Assembly (NCBI GenBank): GCA_902795955.1
Contig: CADBNJ010000020.1
Span: forward strand, 1 to 8,288
Direction of reading: 5' to 3'
DNA length: 8,288 nucleotides
Source: Oscillospiraceae bacterium
Lineage (GTDB): Bacteria; Bacillota; Clostridia; Saccharofermentanales; Saccharofermentanaceae
Below the pieces are notes generated by a model. That model ran no database searches. It saw nothing but the letters and a program-made list of their open reading frames with translations, and had not been told where the DNA came from. Positions 1-6,334 of the stretch are shown here, piece by piece (positions within the stretch are counted from its first letter, which is position 1; each line of letters starts with the position of its first letter). Both the position numbers and the translations under genes were made by a program.

Positions 1-3
1 CAT
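1..3 (-). CDS. Start codon of the next operon gene, probably grpE (partial)
   Basis: Only the ATG is inside the window, as CAT on the plus strand. It sits 9 bases after the hrcA stop codon and follows a good ribosome binding site, so it is very likely the start of the next gene of the same transcript. In Clostridia and Bacilli hrcA is normally followed by grpE, dnaK and dnaJ, so GrpE, the nucleotide exchange factor of the DnaK chaperone, is the expected product. That identity is inference from gene order; no GrpE residue beyond Met can be seen. Confidence 0.45.
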
Positions 4-8
4 GTCTT

Positions 9-15
9 CTCCTTA
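9..15 (-). promoter_or_regulatory. Ribosome binding site overlapping the hrcA stop codon
   Basis: On the minus strand the bases read TAAGGAG, so the TAA stop of hrcA is also the front of the Shine-Dalgarno sequence for the next gene. Spacing to the downstream ATG is 5 bases after GGAG. This arrangement suggests translational coupling between hrcA and the following gene. Confidence 0.7.
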
Positions 16-1062
16 TTCTGTAAGTTTTTTGATTTTATCGTTAAGTGTCTTCCTCACGAAATTGATCTGTGAGATTACTTTCTGATACTCCATTCTCTTA
101 GGTCCGATGACACCGATGTTGCCGGATATGTCATCGCCTATCTTGTAGGTGGTCGTTATGAAAGAGCAGTCCTGAAGACCGTCCAGCGTTATCTCCTGAC
201 CGATCCTGATCATGAACGAGTCATCATTCACGTCATCGATGGGATGCAGCTCGTTGACATAACCAGCAACCATACCGTCATTAGACAGGGAATCGAGGAG
301 ATTCCTCGCCTTGGTGAGCTCTCCGAAATCAGGAAGCTGCAGCATCTTATTCTCACCTTCAAGGTAGATGTTAAGGCTGTCTGCCTGCTTGATGGCCGTA
401 TATGCCTCATATACGATCTGGTTCATCATCGCATCGGGTATATCGGCAGCCTTCATTGATGATGCAACCGTAACGAGAGTTATCTCATCCAGCGGCTTGC
501 CGGTCAGGTTCTGCTCGACGGAATCGGAGATCTGCATGATCTGCTCGCCTGTAAGGAAATTAGGGATCCTTACGACCTTATCCCTTACGACTCCGGCAGA
601 CAGTACGATTACGACAAGTGCCTTGCCCGGTTCTATCATCAGCATCTTGAGTTGCTTGAGGAAGCTCTTGTGAAGCCTCGGACTCATGTAAAGTGACACG
701 AAACCGGTGCGTTCCGACAGTGTATCGGTAGCAGTCCTGATAAGGTCGGTAATATCATTGACACTTCCCGATATCCTGTTCTCGATATCATTCCTCTCGC
801 TGTCGGACAGATCGTCATACCTGAGAAGCGAATCCACATACTCGCGGTATCCCTTGTCTGACGGGATCCTCCCCGCAGAAGTATGAGGCTTCTCTATCAG
901 GCCCATCCTCTCCAGTTCAGCCATCTCATTGCGGAGCGTCGCCGAACTCACGGTAAAATTGTGACGCTCTATAAGAGACTTGGAACCTACCGGCTCGTAT
1001 GTCGATACATAGTCATCTACGATGGCGTTAAGAACCTGCTTCTTGCGGCTGTCAAGTGCCAT
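13..1062 (-). CDS. hrcA: Heat-inducible transcription repressor HrcA
   Basis: HrcA is a cytoplasmic dimeric repressor that binds CIRCE operators and shuts off the dnaK and groE chaperone operons; in the known systems GroEL keeps it active. The 349-residue length is typical of the family. Residues 1-75 form the winged-helix DNA-binding domain, with family hallmarks GSKSL (26-30), the recognition-helix region SSATLRNEMAELE (39-51) and PHTSAGRIPSDKGYREYVDS (59-78). The remainder, from about residue 105, is the HrcA dimerisation/regulatory domain. The ATG at 1062 is supported by AAAGGAG at 1075-1081, 12 bases upstream. A perfect CIRCE lies just upstream, so the gene is almost certainly autoregulated. 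It is the first gene of its operon and is followed directly by the next start codon. No frameshift or missing motif was seen. Confidence 0.97.
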   Translation of the reverse strand: MALDSRKKQVLNAIVDDYVSTYEPVGSKSLIERHNFTVSSATLRNEMAELERMGLIEKPHTSAGRIPSDKGYREYVDSLLRYDDLSDSERNDIENRISGSVNDITDLIRTATDTLSERTGFVSLYMSPRLHKSFLKQLKMLMIEPGKALVVIVLSAGVVRDKVVRIPNFLTGEQIMQISDSVEQNLTGKPLDEITLVTVASSMKAADIPDAMMNQIVYEAYTAIKQADSLNIYLEGENKMLQLPDFGELTKARNLLDSLSNDGMVAGYVNELHPIDDVNDDSFMIRIGQEITLDGLQDCSFITTTYKIGDDISGNIGVIGPKRMEYQKVISQINFVRKTLNDKIKKLTE

Positions 1063-1093
1063 AAGACCTGCGCGCTCCTTTCGTTTTGATTGG

Positions 1094-1120
1094 TTAGCAC
1101 TCTTGTCGCCCGAGTGCTAA
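1094..1120 (-). promoter_or_regulatory. CIRCE operator (HrcA binding site)
   Basis: The inverted repeat TTAGCACTC (1094-1102), nine spacer bases, then GAGTGCTAA (1112-1120) matches the classical CIRCE consensus at every position. It lies between the hrcA start codon and the predicted -10 box, where bound HrcA would block transcription start. The 31-base gap from the start codon places it in the 5' leader. Confidence 0.96.
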
Positions 1121-1128
1121 CTACGATA

Positions 1129-1157
1129 AGTATAACGCTTTTTCCGCAAAAATCCAC
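1129..1157 (-). promoter_or_regulatory. Probable sigma-A type promoter of hrcA
   Basis: TATACT is read on the minus strand at 1129-1134, a near-consensus -10 box. A start site about 7 bases downstream would fall near 1122, immediately next to CIRCE, as expected for an HrcA-controlled promoter. The -35 region around 1152-1157 is a poor match to TTGACA, so its exact placement is uncertain. Confidence 0.6.
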
Positions 1158-1194
1158 AGGTTTTTGACTTTTTTTGATATTGCCTCAAGTTTGC

Positions 1195-1746
1195 TTAATT
1201 TACGGGGTTCTTCCCGCAAACGGGATCGAGTATTTCCTTCAATGTTACCCAGGAGTTGTGTGCATCGGCATCGAAGATAAGCCTCCTCATCTCCTCCTCG
1301 GCATCCACATCACCGAAGACTGAAATGCTCTGTCCTCCTGCCAGGCTCTCGTCCAGCAGATCCTCCACATATCTGTAGTTAACTGCCATGGACTGCTTCC
1401 CCTCTTCTCCCAGCTTTGCCGCCTCACGTTCAAAAGCCTGCCTTACCTGAACCGGATCGGCAGACCACAGCTTGTGATCATTCGCCGATACATACACGTC
1501 ACGTGCGCATTGTGTTACTTTGATATTGTACCCCATCTCACCATATCCGAACCCTGTAAGACGTTCTACAATATCAGAAGCGAACCGGTCAGCATCGATC
1601 GCGGTATATGAGAATTCCACTTTCTCCGTTACCGCAGAGGTCAGGGCTGATATCTCCGTCTGCGAAGAAGTCTCCGCTCCTGCGCTGCATGCCTGACACC
1701 CCATTACGATACATAATATAACTGAAGTTATGATCGGTCTCTTCAT
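1195..1746 (-). CDS. Small putative lipoprotein of unknown function
   Basis: The 183-residue product starts with a short basic N-terminus (MKRP), a hydrophobic stretch at 5-16 and a plausible lipobox V14-M15-G16-C17, so it is probably exported and lipid-anchored on the outer face of the membrane. A second Cys at 20 is a less likely anchor. Residues 21-45 are Ser/Thr/Glu-rich and resemble a tether. The remainder (about 46-183) is a mixed, acidic domain with Cys residues at about 80 and 178; no family was recognised. The ATG at 1746 is supported by AAGGAGA at 1759-1765, 12 bases upstream. It lies upstream of hrcA on the same strand, but hrcA has its own promoter and operator, so a functional link is not implied. 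It is divergent from the GH43 gene. Confidence 0.8.
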   Translation of the reverse strand: MKRPIITSVILCIVMGCQACSAGAETSSQTEISALTSAVTEKVEFSYTAIDADRFASDIVERLTGFGYGEMGYNIKVTQCARDVYVSANDHKLWSADPVQVRQAFEREAAKLGEEGKQSMAVNYRYVEDLLDESLAGGQSISVFGDVDAEEEMRRLIFDADAHNSWVTLKEILDPVCGKNPVN

Positions 1747-1780
1747 TTTGATAACCTGTCTCCTTATTCGATGGCTTTAT

Positions 1781-1807
1781 ATTATATCGCTCCCCACTGT
1801 TTTGTAA
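1781..1807 (-). promoter_or_regulatory. Possible promoter of the lipoprotein gene
   Basis: On the minus strand a consensus -10 box TATAAT lies at 1781-1786. The best -35 candidate, TTACAA at 1802-1807, is 15 bases away, slightly short. The -10 is convincing, the -35 is not. The leader to the start codon would be about 28 bases and contains the ribosome binding site. Confidence 0.45.
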
Positions 1808-1819
1808 TATACTAATTAC
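1804..1819. promoter_or_regulatory. Inverted repeat in the divergent region, possible operator
   Basis: GTAAT (1804-1808), six bases, ATTAC (1815-1819) form a perfect 5-6-5 inverted repeat. It overlaps a plus-strand TATACT (1808-1813) that could be the -10 of the GH43 gene, and it also covers the -35 region of the oppositely oriented lipoprotein gene. That is a sensible place for a regulator to act, but AT-rich DNA yields such repeats by chance and no matching regulator gene is in the window. Confidence 0.3.
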
Positions 1820-1840
1820 GTTAAAGCAAGTCTTCAGTAT

Positions 1841-1846
1841 GGAGGG
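1841..1846 (+). promoter_or_regulatory. Ribosome binding site that decides the GH43 start
   Basis: GGAGGG lies 7 bases before the ATG at 1854. An in-frame ATG at 1839 overlaps the front of this site and has no Shine-Dalgarno sequence of its own, so translation should begin at 1854. Confidence 0.8.
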
Positions 1847-1853
1847 TTCCGAG

Positions 1854-3455
1854 ATGAGAAAGCAAGTCTACAATCCATTTCTTCCTTTAAACGAATATAT
1901 TCCTGACGGTGAGCCGCACGTCTTTGGAGACAGGGTATACCTGTACGGATCACATGACAAGGAAGGCGGATATACATTCTGCATGCAGGACTATGTCGTA
2001 TATTCAGCTCCTCTGGATGACCTGTCCGACTGGAGATTCGAGGGCGTGTCATACAGGGCGGATCAGGATCCGGACTATCCCAATCCGAGATTCATGTATG
2101 CCCCGGACTGCGTTCAGGGCAATGACGGCAGATACTATCTGTTCTACTGTCTCGGCGGCGATTACGGATATGGCGGATACAGCGGAGCTATCAAGGTAGC
2201 GGTATCCGACAGACCGCAGGGACCTTTTGAATATCACGGTACGGTCCATTACAAGGACGGAAGCATCATGATGAGATATGTCTGCTTCGATCCTGCCGTA
2301 ATGAACGATGACGGCGTGATCAGAGTATATTACGGAACCCAGTACGGGTACGAGGAGAACAAGGGACAAGATGATCCCGAAGTCCTTGAGATCGAATGCG
2401 GAATGTTCGGCAGGACAAAGGAGGAGATACTCTCGTACCCTGACAGCATCAACGGTGCAATAATGCTGACTCTGGAAGATGATATGCTGACTGTCAAGGA
2501 AGAACCTCACCACATCATCCCCTACAAGGTCAAGGGAACGAGCTTTGAGACACATCCTTTCTTCGAGGGATCATCAATCCGCAAGTTCAACGGGAAATAC
2601 TATTTCATCTATTCTTCCTGGCAGAATCATGAGCTGTGCTATGCCACATCAGATCATCCCGACAGAGACTTTGTATTCGGCGGAACGATAGTATCTAACG
2701 GTGATGTGGGATACAAGGGCAGGACTCTGGAGAATAAGCTCAACATGACGGGAACGACTCACGGAAGCATCGTTCAGATCAAGGATGAATACTATGTATT
2801 CTTCCACCGTCTTACCCACAAGTCTGATTACAGCAGGCAGGCCTGTGCGCAGCAGGTATTCCTCAAGGAGGACGGCTCCATAGATCAGGTCGAATTCACG
2901 TCATGCGGCCTCAACAAAGGTCCTCTGCAGGGCGCTGGATCATATCCCGCGGTAATATGCTGCAATCTTACAAACGGGTCTATGCCCCACGGATGCAACA
3001 CCGTATATAAGCTGGCTTTCCCGAATGTAACCAACATCGGCGACGAGAGATTCATCGGTGAAGTCGAGAACGGTACGCTGATTGGCTATAAGTATTTCGA
3101 CTTCAGGAGCGTGTCGGAGATCGGTGTTGTTGCAAGGTTCGAGAATGATGAGAACAAGGTTGTTTTCGACGGGCCGGTAAGGATCGACGAGCGTTCGGAG
3201 GAGGATAATGTCAGGCTTCAGGCGCGCGTGAACGAATCATCGGAATCACCGCACATCGATATCTTTATCGCAGAGGACGGTGAGCCCGTCGGCAGGATAG
3301 ACATGAATGAGGATGACGCTTCTTATGAGTGGAAAAGATACGCCGCCGGTGTATCCATTCCCGACGGCGTATATCCGTTATTCTTCAGATATTACGGTTC
3401 AGCGAAGATCCAGATCAGGGATATATTCCTTAACAACCTGGAGGAACTCGGTTGA
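1854..3455 (+). CDS. Family 43-type glycoside hydrolase, apparently cytoplasmic
   Basis: The 533-residue protein has an N-terminal five-bladed propeller domain (about 1-315) of the GH43 type, a family that includes inverting beta-xylosidases, arabinofuranosidases and arabinanases. The three expected acidic positions can be proposed: base D18 in YIPDGEPH, pKa-tuning D146 in CFDPAVMNDDG, and acid E238 in HPFFEGSSIRKFNGKYYFIY. Blade-like motifs such as DGRYYLFYC (91-99) recur. Residues from about 390 to 533 look like a beta-sandwich of the CBM6 type (VFDGPVRIDE, then a WKRY segment and a YPLFFRYYG segment), as in many GH43 xylosidases. No signal peptide is present, so it should act inside the cell on imported oligosaccharides. 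Substrate cannot be fixed from sequence alone. It is the sole plus-strand gene and converges on the GH3 gene with a 10-base gap. Confidence 0.88.
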   Translation: MRKQVYNPFLPLNEYIPDGEPHVFGDRVYLYGSHDKEGGYTFCMQDYVVYSAPLDDLSDWRFEGVSYRADQDPDYPNPRFMYAPDCVQGNDGRYYLFYCLGGDYGYGGYSGAIKVAVSDRPQGPFEYHGTVHYKDGSIMMRYVCFDPAVMNDDGVIRVYYGTQYGYEENKGQDDPEVLEIECGMFGRTKEEILSYPDSINGAIMLTLEDDMLTVKEEPHHIIPYKVKGTSFETHPFFEGSSIRKFNGKYYFIYSSWQNHELCYATSDHPDRDFVFGGTIVSNGDVGYKGRTLENKLNMTGTTHGSIVQIKDEYYVFFHRLTHKSDYSRQACAQQVFLKEDGSIDQVEFTSCGLNKGPLQGAGSYPAVICCNLTNGSMPHGCNTVYKLAFPNVTNIGDERFIGEVENGTLIGYKYFDFRSVSEIGVVARFENDENKVVFDGPVRIDERSEEDNVRLQARVNESSESPHIDIFIAEDGEPVGRIDMNEDDASYEWKRYAAGVSIPDGVYPLFFRYYGSAKIQIRDIFLNNLEELG

Positions 3456-3465
3456 AGTCCGCATA

Positions 3466-5364
3466 TTACTGAGCTGCTGACCAGCCCACATCATGCCAGC
3501 ACTTGCCTGTACCGATCTGGTCAACAGACGAGTAGTACGGCATGGGAAGCGTGCCCTTGAATTCCGCGTCTCCCGTAAGGACGTCACAGATTCCGTTGCC
3601 GCCTTCAGAACCGGGCAGATAGCACATGATGCATGAATCCCAATTGTCAATGTAATCCTTGATGATCACGTTACGCCCGCATACAAGGAGAGCCGTTGTA
3701 GGCTTGCCGGACTTCTTTGCAAACTCGATGGCCTCCTGATTGCCGGGAAGCGCACATGATCCTGTTATGGACAGATCCTCAGTATCACCGTACCACTCCG
3801 CATAAGGCACCTCGCCGATACAGAGAAGGACCATGTCACATGAATCTATCTCGGAAGGATCGGTAACGACCGTAAAGCCCTTTGCCTGTGCCTGCTGATT
3901 CAGTGCGCTCAGGATGGTACTTCCGTTCATGATCCACTTTGAACCGTTCTGCTCATCACTTGAACCCTGCCACAGCATTGTCCAGCCGCCGCACATAACG
4001 CCTGTATCATCGGCTGCGGGACCCGTAACAAACACCTTCATTCCGGGCTTGATCGTGATGTTCTTGCCTATCTTGAGCGGTACGAGGGACTCTGCGGCAA
4101 GCTTTCTTGCGATCTCCTTGCCATGGTCAGACGCGAAATCATATGAAGGGTTTGTGTTCTCCAGCATAGGATCTGCGAAAACACCGGCATTCTTCTTAAC
4201 AGTCAGTATCCTGAGGACGGCATCATCAACACGTTCCTGTGTGATATCGCCCTTGTTGACTGCCTCAACGATATACTGGCGGCACTTCTCGTAATCGTTG
4301 GGTTCCATAAGCATATCGATTCCTGAATTGACAGAATTTACTACCTGGTCGTAGAGCGTTGCTCCTGAACACTTGTGGATCGATTCCCAGTCAGAAATGA
4401 TGAATCCTTTGAAGCCAAGCTCATTCTTAAGCCTCATGATAAGTTCACCGTTCTCATGCATCTTTACGCCGTTGACAGAAGAATGAGTGATCATGATCGT
4501 TTGGGAACCTGCGTCGATGAACCTCTTGTAAGACTGAAGCTGTTCATTGATCTGGTCATCCGTTAGCTTAGCATCACCTCTGTCGATCAGAAAATCACCC
4601 TCACCGGAGCCGAATTCGCAATAACCGTCCGCGAAGAAATGCTTGGGGCATACAATAACGCCTTCATCAAGCTGTCCTTTGATATACTGCTCGGCAAGAG
4701 CCGTCATCCTTCCGAGATCGGATGACATCGATTCGTATGTTCTTCCCCACCTGGGATCCTGAGCTGCCGCAACACACGGACCGAAATTAAAGATCGTTCC
4801 GACATGCTTCATGTCGCTTGCGACAGCCTTGCCGTATTCATACATGAGTTCAGGATCATTGGCGGCACCGGCATTTATGTTATGGGGATAAACGATACTG
4901 CCGTTAACTCCGTACAACCCGTGAACAGAATCCTGCCCGTAGATATAAGGAATGCCTGCCTCAGAAGACAATGCCTTGAGCTGATAGTCACGGACCCTCT
5001 TGATCCATGTGGACTGATCGTCCTGCGGCCACTTATCAAAGATGGACAGGATCGAACCGTAATCGTTCTTCTCCATCTTGCCCGTGTCCATCTTCTTGAT
5101 GTCCGGCTGAACCATCTGGGCAGCCTTCTGCTCAAGCGTGAGTTTACTTAAGATATCTGCAGGATCAGCATCAGCCCACTTATTGCCGGGCTGCTGAGTC
5201 TCTGTTGAAGATGTATCGGAACTCGGAGCCGATGGTTCTTCTGATGCAGATGTCTGCGTGGTTGCTGCTGACGAAGTCCCGGTCCCGCCGCCCGCCTTGT
5301 TACAGGAAGCAAGCGGCATGACCATGAGTGACAGGATCAGCAGCGATGCCAGTGTCTTTTTCAT
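3466..5364 (-). CDS. Family 3 glycoside hydrolase lipoprotein (beta-glucosidase / exo-beta-glucanase type)
   Basis: This 632-residue enzyme should release glucose or related sugars from beta-linked oligo- or polysaccharides by a retaining mechanism. A lipoprotein signal with lipobox L18-A19-S20-C21 is followed by a Ser/Thr/Gly-rich tether (22-60), so the enzyme is predicted to sit on the outer face of the membrane. The (beta/alpha)8 domain covers about 65-395 with GQDSVHG (143-149), DPRWGR (203-208) and KHFFADG (241-247); the nucleophile is D325 in IISDWES. The second domain (about 420-620) carries GGWTMLWQG (459-467), GEVPYAEWYGD (517-527), which holds the probable acid/base Glu (E523 or E518), and LPGSEG (583-588). 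This pattern and the lack of a fibronectin III tail resemble barley exo-1,3/1,4-beta-glucanases (ExoI). AAAGGAG at 5374-5380 is 9 bases before ATG. It follows a zinc-ribbon gene by 22 bases, probably in one operon. Confidence 0.95.
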   Translation of the reverse strand: MKKTLASLLILSLMVMPLASCNKAGGGTGTSSAATTQTSASEEPSAPSSDTSSTETQQPGNKWADADPADILSKLTLEQKAAQMVQPDIKKMDTGKMEKNDYGSILSIFDKWPQDDQSTWIKRVRDYQLKALSSEAGIPYIYGQDSVHGLYGVNGSIVYPHNINAGAANDPELMYEYGKAVASDMKHVGTIFNFGPCVAAAQDPRWGRTYESMSSDLGRMTALAEQYIKGQLDEGVIVCPKHFFADGYCEFGSGEGDFLIDRGDAKLTDDQINEQLQSYKRFIDAGSQTIMITHSSVNGVKMHENGELIMRLKNELGFKGFIISDWESIHKCSGATLYDQVVNSVNSGIDMLMEPNDYEKCRQYIVEAVNKGDITQERVDDAVLRILTVKKNAGVFADPMLENTNPSYDFASDHGKEIARKLAAESLVPLKIGKNITIKPGMKVFVTGPAADDTGVMCGGWTMLWQGSSDEQNGSKWIMNGSTILSALNQQAQAKGFTVVTDPSEIDSCDMVLLCIGEVPYAEWYGDTEDLSITGSCALPGNQEAIEFAKKSGKPTTALLVCGRNVIIKDYIDNWDSCIMCYLPGSEGGNGICDVLTGDAEFKGTLPMPYYSSVDQIGTGKCWHDVGWSAAQ

Positions 5365-5386
5365 TTTCTGATTCTCCTTTTATACT

Positions 5387-6292
5387 TTATAGGGGTTTAC
5401 CGCATCTATCACAAAATCTGTAATCCGGCGAGATCGGATTGCCGCATCCGGAACAGAATCCGGGCTGACGGGGTGTACCGCAATTATCACAGAATCTATC
5501 TCCTGCCTCCAATGGCTTGCCGCATGATCTGCACAGGATCAACGGCGCTCCGTATCCTGCACCTGGCACAGGCTGCATCTGCTGCGGAGGAATCTGCTGC
5601 TGTGGCATCGGTTGCGGCATCTGCTGCGGCATATATGGCGGCGGTGCATACATGTTAGGATTCATGTACATGTTGTTCACGGGAACTGCACGGGCATCCG
5701 GATCACGGTCTGCCATCCATTTCATGAAGAAAAAAACAAATACAACAGTGCACACCGGGAAAAACAGATAATTGAGGAACATCAACAACGAATTGAAAGC
5801 ATATCGGGCTGAAGTTACGTAGGAATACAAATATATTATTCCGCACAGTATTCCCGGGAAAAACCATGCATTACGCAGCATCCGCTTATCCTTTGATACA
5901 AGTAATGCAGTCATTGGACCGAATACCAATGCCGTCTGTCCGAACGTTAAGATATACTTGACACTGAACGTCCATCCTACAAGATAGAAATCAAAGATCA
6001 TTACAAAGAGTCCCAACAACGCAGCAGCTGCCGTTACATCAGCCAGACTCTTACTGCTTTTGTCTGCAAAGATAAGGATCATGTATGCCGCCCAGAAGCA
6101 TATCGTGAGCAGAAGGATGACAGATCCGGCAAGCATAACGAAGTTCCCCATTGTCCTGTATGTCTTGATATGGGTTACTGCCTGGATTACCGCCCAGATC
6201 AGCTGCAGGATCGACAGGATCCCGCATACCAGCCGGAAGGAATTGATGTTATTCCCCGCCGGATTGACTTGATAATTCGGATTATTCATCAT
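5387..6292 (-). CDS. Six-helix membrane protein with two C-terminal zinc ribbons
   Basis: The 301-residue product has about six hydrophobic helices (near 20-38, 50-75, 85-106, 113-132, 143-160 and 167-190). A Pro/Gln/Met-rich linker (about 203-245) follows, then two zinc ribbons: C254-x2-C257 with C268-x2-C271, and C280-x2-C283 with C294-x2-C297. The ribbons are expected to bind one zinc ion each and to lie in the cytoplasm, since an even number of helices would leave both ends inside. The function is unknown; such domains often mediate protein contacts. Two ATGs occur at the start; the first (6292) is 8 bases after GGAGG (6301-6305) and is preferred. The next gene upstream is a paralogue 42 bases away, and the GH3 gene follows by 22 bases, so all three are likely one operon. 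Confidence 0.85.
   Translation of the reverse strand: MMNNPNYQVNPAGNNINSFRLVCGILSILQLIWAVIQAVTHIKTYRTMGNFVMLAGSVILLLTICFWAAYMILIFADKSSKSLADVTAAAALLGLFVMIFDFYLVGWTFSVKYILTFGQTALVFGPMTALLVSKDKRMLRNAWFFPGILCGIIYLYSYVTSARYAFNSLLMFLNYLFFPVCTVVFVFFFMKWMADRDPDARAVPVNNMYMNPNMYAPPPYMPQQMPQPMPQQQIPPQQMQPVPGAGYGAPLILCRSCGKPLEAGDRFCDNCGTPRQPGFCSGCGNPISPDYRFCDRCGKPL
5575..5629. repeat. Short direct repeats in the Pro/Gln/Met linker
   Basis: A 13-base word, GCATCTGCTGCGG, occurs identically at 5575-5587 and 5617-5629, with related CTGCTG copies between them. It encodes the Met-Pro-Gln-Gln stretches of the membrane zinc-ribbon protein. In-frame slippage here could change linker length without breaking the gene. 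Confidence 0.6.
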
Positions 6293-6334
6293 TGTTTTGC
6301 CCTCCCACGGTTATTTTATCATACGATGACCTGC

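Noticed and set aside
1164..1169. Plus-strand TTGACT as a -35 box
   Set aside because: There is no -10 box 16-18 bases downstream and no plus-strand gene follows; the T-rich tract makes a chance match likely.
1203..1216. Small CGGG/CCCG hairpin at the 3' end of the lipoprotein gene as a terminator
   Set aside because: The stem has only four pairs, lies inside the coding sequence and is not followed by a U run, so termination there is not supported.
1839..1853. Upstream in-frame ATG for the GH43 gene, giving 538 residues
   Set aside because: It has no ribosome binding site and its own codons form the GGAGGG site that serves the ATG at 1854.
2049..2555. 168-codon open frame on the minus strand inside the GH43 gene
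   Set aside because: It is fully antisense to a gene with clear family motifs, has no ribosome binding site evidence and resembles no known protein.
3914..4294. 126-codon plus-strand open frame inside the GH3 gene
   Set aside because: It is antisense to the conserved second domain of GH3 and shows no recognisable motif.
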